DNA of 8,749 bases from NCBI GenBank assembly GCA_031280945.1, contig JAITGB010000020.1, forward strand, positions 1-8,749, given 5' to 3'. How positions within the stretch are numbered: the first letter of the stretch is position 1; every line of letters begins with the position of its first letter. The DNA is from Spirochaetales bacterium. GTDB lineage: Bacteria > Spirochaetota > Spirochaetia > DTKZ01. Both the position numbers and the translations under genes were made by a program. Below are positions 5,355-8,749 of the stretch, one piece after another. Under the pieces are notes generated by a model, which saw only the letters and a list, made by a program, of their open reading frames with translations, did not search any database and was not told the origin of the DNA.

Positions 5355-6858
5355 TCCGCCAAGCCTCCCGTGAAATATAGGGCAAAAGCTCCTCAGCCGT
5401 GAAGAACCCCGCCTCCTCCCGCGCTAGCCTCCCGCAGGCGCCGTGCAGGGAAACCCCCGCAAGAGCAGCCTCCCAGGGCCCAAGCCCCCGGCACATAAGC
5501 CCCGCAATGATTCCCGCAAGAACATCGCCCGAACCCGCCGTACCCAAAGCAGGATTCATCCCGTCATAAAAAACAGCCCGCTCCCCATCATGAATAATCG
5601 TAACATGACCCTTCAAAACCACAACGCACCCGTGGAGACGGCAAAACTCTTTCATAAAGGGCAAAGGATTCGCCAAAAACTCCTCTTTTGCGTGTCCGCA
5701 TAAAACCGAAAACTCCCCCGCGTGAGGCGTAAGAACCCAGCCCGAAAGCTCCGCAGGCAAAACCCCTTCAGCGTAAGCCCCCGCATATACGTAGAGAGCG
5801 TCCGCATCCAAAACGCCGCCTTTTCCCAAAGACAGAAAACGCCCAAGCCAGGCCCTCCGCGAAGAAAGCCTCCCCCACCCCGGCCCCGCAAGAACAGCCC
5901 TAAAAGAACCGCCCTCCCAAAGAGCAGGCTCCATGTCCGCAGAAACAGGCTTTACCATAAGAGAGCGCCGCCCGCAAGCCAAAACAGCATAGACATCCTC
6001 ATCCGCGAACACACTCACAAGACCAGCCCCGCTTCGCAGGGCAGCCTCACCCGCAAGAAGGGCGGCGCCCCCCGTACCCGGATGCCCCGCGAACACCGCA
6101 AGATGACCCCTCGTGTTTTTATAATCGGCAGCGCGGGGCCGGGGAAGAAGCTCCCGTAACACCGCCTCGCCGCCTAAAAGCCCGTACATAAACTCCCCCG
6201 GAAAAGCCTCCGCCGGAAACCCCGCCGAAAGCGTAACAACCCTCCCCGCGGCGAGGCGGCCCAGGGGCAGGTACAAACACAGCTTCGCAGCCTCAAAAGT
6301 AACGGTAACATCCGCCCGCACAACAGGAAAACCCAAACGAAAACCATCCCCCAAACCCGAAGGAACATCAAACGAAATAACCCGTGCCGGAGAAGTATTT
6401 ATTGCATCAACACACCGCGCAGCCTCTCCCGCAAGAGGACCCGACAAACCAATACCGAAAAGCCCGTCAAGAATCCAGGCCGAAGAAGATAGTAAAGCTT
6501 TCGCCTTCTCTTCATCATCGGAATAAAAAAACACAGGAACCCCAAGCCGCCTGAGAACCTCAAGGTGAAGAGCCGGAAGCTCCCCCAAATCTTTCCGCAA
6601 AAGAAGAACCTGAATATTCACAAAACCCGCATTATAAAGATGACGCGCCGCCGCAAGAGCATCTCCTCCGTTGTTCCCCTTGCCCGCGGCCACAAGAACA
6701 GAACCGCTCTCCCCTTCGGGAAAAAGCTCTTTTATAATGAACTCCGCCGCCGAACGCGCGGCGTTTTCCATGAGAATACCCGCAGGCAGCCCGTAGACCT
6801 CCTGGGCCGCCCTGTCCACACAGGCCATAGCCGCGCAGTCAAGAAGCATCGTTGTCAT
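5338..6858 (-). CDS. nnrDE: Bifunctional NAD(P)H-hydrate epimerase / ADP-dependent dehydratase
   Basis: 506-aa fusion that repairs damaged nicotinamide cofactors. The NnrE half interconverts R and S forms of NAD(P)HX, and the NnrD half dehydrates the S form to NAD(P)H using ADP. Seen in the N-terminal half: GKGNNGGDAL (59-68), DGLFGIGLSG (131-140), FDVPSGLGDG (163-172) and K192. In the C-terminal half: YKNTRGHLAVFAG (246-258), AGPGWG (324-329), LDADAL (350-355), LTPHAGEF (376-383), VLKG (414-417) and the catalytic loop GTAGSGDVLAG (439-449) with D445. Length is normal for the fusion. The ATG at 6858 was chosen because AAGAGG lies 9 nt upstream, overlapping the stop of the preceding lipoprotein gene; an in-frame start at 6906 would overlap that gene by 34 bp. 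Cytosolic, housekeeping, second gene of its operon. Confidence 0.93.
   Translation of the reverse strand: MTTMLLDCAAMACVDRAAQEVYGLPAGILMENAARSAAEFIIKELFPEGESGSVLVAAGKGNNGGDALAAARHLYNAGFVNIQVLLLRKDLGELPALHLEVLRRLGVPVFFYSDDEEKAKALLSSSAWILDGLFGIGLSGPLAGEAARCVDAINTSPARVISFDVPSGLGDGFRLGFPVVRADVTVTFEAAKLCLYLPLGRLAAGRVVTLSAGFPAEAFPGEFMYGLLGGEAVLRELLPRPRAADYKNTRGHLAVFAGHPGTGGAALLAGEAALRSGAGLVSVFADEDVYAVLACGRRSLMVKPVSADMEPALWEGGSFRAVLAGPGWGRLSSRRAWLGRFLSLGKGGVLDADALYVYAGAYAEGVLPAELSGWVLTPHAGEFSVLCGHAKEEFLANPLPFMKEFCRLHGCVVVLKGHVTIIHDGERAVFYDGMNPALGTAGSGDVLAGIIAGLMCRGLGPWEAALAGVSLHGACGRLAREEAGFFTAEELLPYISREAWRNVEEI
5364..5369 (-). promoter_or_regulatory. Ribosome binding site of the one-helix protein gene
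   Basis: GGGAGG on the minus strand, 9 nt before the ATG at 5354 and inside the nnrDE coding region. It fixes the start and shows translation within an overlapping operon. Confidence 0.75.
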
Positions 6859-6867
6859 GGCTGTGCG

Positions 6868-6873
6868 CCTCTT
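6868..6873 (-). promoter_or_regulatory. Ribosome binding site that fixes the nnrDE start
   Basis: AAGAGG overlaps the TGA of the lipoprotein gene by one base and lies 9 nt before the ATG at 6858. This favours that start over the upstream in-frame ATG and implies coupled translation. Confidence 0.65.
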
Positions 6874-8084
6874 CACAAACCACCCCGCAGAGTATCGCTC
6901 CGCCACCAGACAGCCCGGGCCCCTGTCTCCGAAGCCAAAAGCCCCGCAAGAATCCCCTCCTGCGAAACAGTAAAAACCGAAAAAAGGAGCTGAGAATCCT
7001 CAACCGACAGATTGCGCCGCCACACAGCCTGCCCTGTTTTCGCAAGAACAAGAAGCTGGTGAACATTGCCCTCCTCCCTGCTTTTCAGAAAAAAGTTCCC
7101 CTCTGTATCAACGCCGATAAACTCGTATGAATAGCGCATATTCTGCATCTCAAAAACATCCGTTCCCCTCTCGCGCCGTACATTCTGGGGAACATCCGTA
7201 AAACCTTCAAATGATGAGGAAGCCGCGTTAAGCCGGTAAATGCGGGACACGGCATCCTCAATACCCGACTTGACACCTGTTACCCCGTCCCGTCCCTCGC
7301 GGTAGTAATCAACCTTGACGAACAAAACCCTCTCCCCTCGCGCGGGAAAAATAGTCTCAATGTTGGCAAAATACCCCTCACCCTCGGGAAAAGGAAGCCC
7401 GTCAAGGGCAATCGTAATCATATCAAGCCTCTCGCCTGAAGCCGAAAACCAGAAAGCCCTCCAGTCCCGCAAAGTCCGGCACACGACAACAACCTCATCA
7501 GCCTCCGTTACGTGAACAGATTGAATGTACGGAAAAGGAAGCCCCCCCATACCCTCCTGTCCCAAATACCCCTGATACTCGCCATTCCTGAAACGCAGGA
7601 CGATTTTATTCAGTTTGACCCCAAGCTCCTCGTCCTCAACAGCCCTTTCGTCCGGCAGCCTGTCCTCGATATAAACCATTCTGCCCGCGGACACGGCAAC
7701 CTCTCCAAGCTGTACAAAACTGTAGGGGTAAGCCTTCCTGTTCGCCGCGCCCTCCCCCGCCGAAGCATCCTGCAGCATAACAGGCCGGGGATTTTTGTCG
7801 GGATTATAGTACATACTGAGAATATCGCCATGCGAAGTAAACTCCATGACCTTTCCCGAAGAACCGGAGGACACGTAAAAATTCCCGTCGCGTACAAAGA
7901 GAGATGTCTTTTGGGAGGAAGCTGTTTCCGCAAACTGAAAAAGGTCAATCTCATCTTCCATTTTGCCGATGCGGATAAAAAAAAGCTCCTCGCGCGACAA
8001 AGTTTCAAATCCTTTCGACTCGCAGCCCCACACAAGCCCCGCAAAAAGGGCCGCCGCGCACACCACCCGGACACGAAAAATCAT
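6873..8084 (-). CDS. Beta-propeller-like (NHL-type) lipoprotein
   Basis: 403-aa predicted lipoprotein. Seen: a basic N-terminus (R4, R6), a hydrophobic stretch and lipobox V18-W-G-C21. The mature part is beta-rich with repeated blade-like segments, for example SLFVRDGNFYVSSG followed by VMEFTSHGDIL (61-89) and YEFIGVDTEGNFFLKS (about 330-345), which resemble NHL or six-bladed propeller repeats. This recalls a conserved spirochaetal lipoprotein group (LIC_12708-type), a name given from memory and unverified. Function unknown; propellers of this kind usually bind proteins or ligands at the cell envelope. It is the first gene of the operon with nnrDE and the one-helix protein. The ATG is used because the signal peptide begins there and the promoter -10 ends 6 nt upstream. 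Confidence 0.75.
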   Translation of the reverse strand: MIFRVRVVCAAALFAGLVWGCESKGFETLSREELFFIRIGKMEDEIDLFQFAETASSQKTSLFVRDGNFYVSSGSSGKVMEFTSHGDILSMYYNPDKNPRPVMLQDASAGEGAANRKAYPYSFVQLGEVAVSAGRMVYIEDRLPDERAVEDEELGVKLNKIVLRFRNGEYQGYLGQEGMGGLPFPYIQSVHVTEADEVVVVCRTLRDWRAFWFSASGERLDMITIALDGLPFPEGEGYFANIETIFPARGERVLFVKVDYYREGRDGVTGVKSGIEDAVSRIYRLNAASSSFEGFTDVPQNVRRERGTDVFEMQNMRYSYEFIGVDTEGNFFLKSREEGNVHQLLVLAKTGQAVWRRNLSVEDSQLLFSVFTVSQEGILAGLLASETGARAVWWRSDTLRGGL

Positions 8085-8090
8085 ACCCGC

Positions 8091-8119
8091 ATCATACCCA
8101 AAAGCCGGTAGTGTGTAAA
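8091..8119 (-). promoter_or_regulatory. Promoter of the lipoprotein-nnrDE operon, predicted leaderless
   Basis: The minus strand has TTTACA (8114-8119, 5 of 6), a 17-bp spacer and TATGAT (8091-8096, 5 of 6). The -10 ends 6 nt before the ATG at 8084, so the transcript should start on the ATG. There is no SD sequence for this gene, whereas the two downstream genes have one. Confidence 0.7.
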
Positions 8120-8138
8120 CGCGAGGGGAAAAAAGGAC

Positions 8139-8167
8139 TTGAAAAATCCACTAATTCCTCGTATATT
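8139..8167 (+). promoter_or_regulatory. Promoter of the small protein-DUF2335 cassette, predicted leaderless
   Basis: The + strand has TTGAAA (8139-8144, 5 of 6), a 17-bp spacer and TATATT (8162-8167, 5 of 6). The -10 ends 6 nt before the ATG at 8174. It is back to back with the lipoprotein operon promoter, with 19 bp between the two -35 boxes. Confidence 0.7.
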
Positions 8168-8173
8168 TACTTC

Positions 8174-8368
8174 ATGAATCAGATAACCAATGCTTTTTTT
8201 ACGGGTATGGGAAGTATCAATCTGTTTCCCTCTGTCCCTGATTGCTCTACTCTGCCGCGGCGCTCTCCGTGGGAGGGGGTGGCCGCTTCTTTCGCGCAGA
8301 CAGGCAGTCAAATGCGGGCCGCCATGAGACAATTCAATGGACAACTCACTCCCAGAACCGCAAAATAA
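8174..8368 (+). CDS. Small protein preceding a DUF2335 gene
   Basis: 64-aa protein with no transmembrane segment and no named domain that I recognise. Seen: an N-terminal segment with AFFTGMGSI (7-15) and LFPS (17-20), a proline- and arginine-containing linker, and a C-terminal amphipathic stretch, WEGVAASFAQTG followed by SQMRAAMRQF (33-54). It looks like a class of short unannotated proteins, with a conserved WE motif and a predicted helix, that I recall next to DUF2335 genes; this is unverified. The ATG is chosen over an in-frame GTG at 8111 because the promoter -10 is 6 nt before it. Its 3' end overlaps the DUF2335 gene by 32 bp, so the two are translationally linked and probably act together. 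Confidence 0.7.
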   Translation: MNQITNAFFTGMGSINLFPSVPDCSTLPRRSPWEGVAASFAQTGSQMRAAMRQFNGQLTPRTAK

Positions 8369-8735
8369 CCGCCCGGCAATCATACGCACGGTTGAAAGCC
8401 ATGAAGTCTACTCCGGGCCTATTCCAAGCCCGGAAGACCTACAGGCTTTTGGACGCATTGATTCGTCATTCCCTGAACGGATTATGAAAATGACAGAGGC
8501 GAACAACAACGCCGATGTCACGACGAAAAACAGATTTTCACTGGTAAATCTGATTGTCCCTGTTATCGGTCAGGCAGCTTCTTTTGTAATAAGCTGTATA
8601 GGTTTTGGGAGCGCTGTTTTTCTTGCCATACGGGGCGTTGAGGGCGCAGCCATAACCGCCGCTATTGGCGGTATTGCTCCTATCGTTATAGCGGCTTTAG
8701 CTAATTTCAAAAAAAGTAACAATAATTCCCGGTAA
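8337..8735 (+). CDS. DUF2335 family membrane protein
   Basis: 132-aa protein with the features of DUF2335 (predicted membrane proteins, function unknown). Seen: a soluble N-terminal part with SGPIPSPEDL (26-35) and FPERIMKMTE (45-54), the family's characteristic blocks, then two hydrophobic segments (about 68-96 and 101-121) separated by a short Arg/Glu turn, and a short polar Lys/Asn-rich tail. The charge pattern suggests a membrane hairpin with both ends in the cytoplasm. The start overlaps the 64-aa gene by 32 bp and lacks a strong SD sequence, which fits translational coupling. Its base composition is more balanced than that of the strand-skewed central genes. Family identity is confident; function is unknown. 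Confidence 0.88.
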   Translation: MDNSLPEPQNNRPAIIRTVESHEVYSGPIPSPEDLQAFGRIDSSFPERIMKMTEANNNADVTTKNRFSLVNLIVPVIGQAASFVISCIGFGSAVFLAIRGVEGAAITAAIGGIAPIVIAALANFKKSNNNSR

Positions 8736-8749
8736 GGGGCCGGCTATGG
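8734..8749 (+). promoter_or_regulatory. Possible ribosome binding site and start of an off-window gene
   Basis: AAGGGG (8734-8739) overlaps the DUF2335 stop codon, followed by a 6-nt spacer and ATG (8746-8748). It could be a third gene of the cassette, but only four bases of it are present. Confidence 0.35.

Noticed and set aside
5722..6159. 145-aa and other long + strand frames opposite nnrDE
   Set aside because: Antisense shadows caused by high GC and strand skew, extremely rich in Pro, Arg and Lys.
7512..8111. 199-aa open frame on the + strand
   Set aside because: Fully opposite the propeller lipoprotein gene and its promoter, with no start signals and no recognisable fold.

Overview
The window suggests a spirochaete, most likely a Treponema-like member of the Spirochaetota. 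The evidence is two lipoproteins with spirochaetal-type lipoboxes, a Treponema-like class I/II aminotransferase, Flavo-1-like intergenic RNAs (a family known mainly from Flavobacteria and some spirochaetes), and strong strand asymmetry. In the core the + strand is C- and A-rich whichever strand is coding. The organism call is an inference; no rRNA or tRNA gene is present to fix it.

Layout. At the left edge (3-449, minus) is an AT-rich PIN-domain (VapC-like) nuclease with its own promoter. A strong ribosome binding site overlaps its 3' end, so a partner gene should begin just outside the window. Positions 450-731 hold no gene but contain that promoter and a diverged Flavo-1-like RNA element. 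An orphan solute-binding lipoprotein (732-1949, minus) is divergent from a TIGR01212/YhcC-type radical SAM protein (2016-2936, plus), and their predicted promoters overlap at the -35 hexamer. The radical SAM gene converges on an aminotransferase (3094-4389, minus). Between them lie a second RNA element, which overlaps the radical SAM stop codon, and a run of 16 C. Positions 4390-4796 hold a third, longer RNA element on the minus strand, an 82-bp segment bounded by imperfect inverted repeats, and several hairpins. Next is a tightly packed minus-strand operon, 8084 to 4797: beta-propeller-like lipoprotein, bifunctional NAD(P)HX repair enzyme (nnrDE), and a one-helix membrane protein of unknown function. 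The right edge (8174-8735, plus) carries a two-gene cassette: a 64-aa small protein overlapping a DUF2335 membrane protein.

How the genes work together. Only the 8084-4797 operon has clear co-expression logic, with a stop-overlapping Shine-Dalgarno (SD) and a 17-bp gene overlap. The other core genes look like single transcription units. The edges (PIN gene; 64-aa/DUF2335 pair) look like accessory DNA of different base composition.

Most unexpected signals. (1) Four first-in-unit genes have a -35/-10 promoter whose -10 ends exactly 6 nt before the start codon, and a fifth has 9 nt. This predicts leaderless mRNAs, while operon-internal genes and the PIN gene carry SD sequences. (2) Three structured intergenic RNA elements share boxes and architecture but not stem sequences, and each contains competing hairpins. 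(3) The small-protein/DUF2335 cassette is a candidate uncharacterised two-component system.
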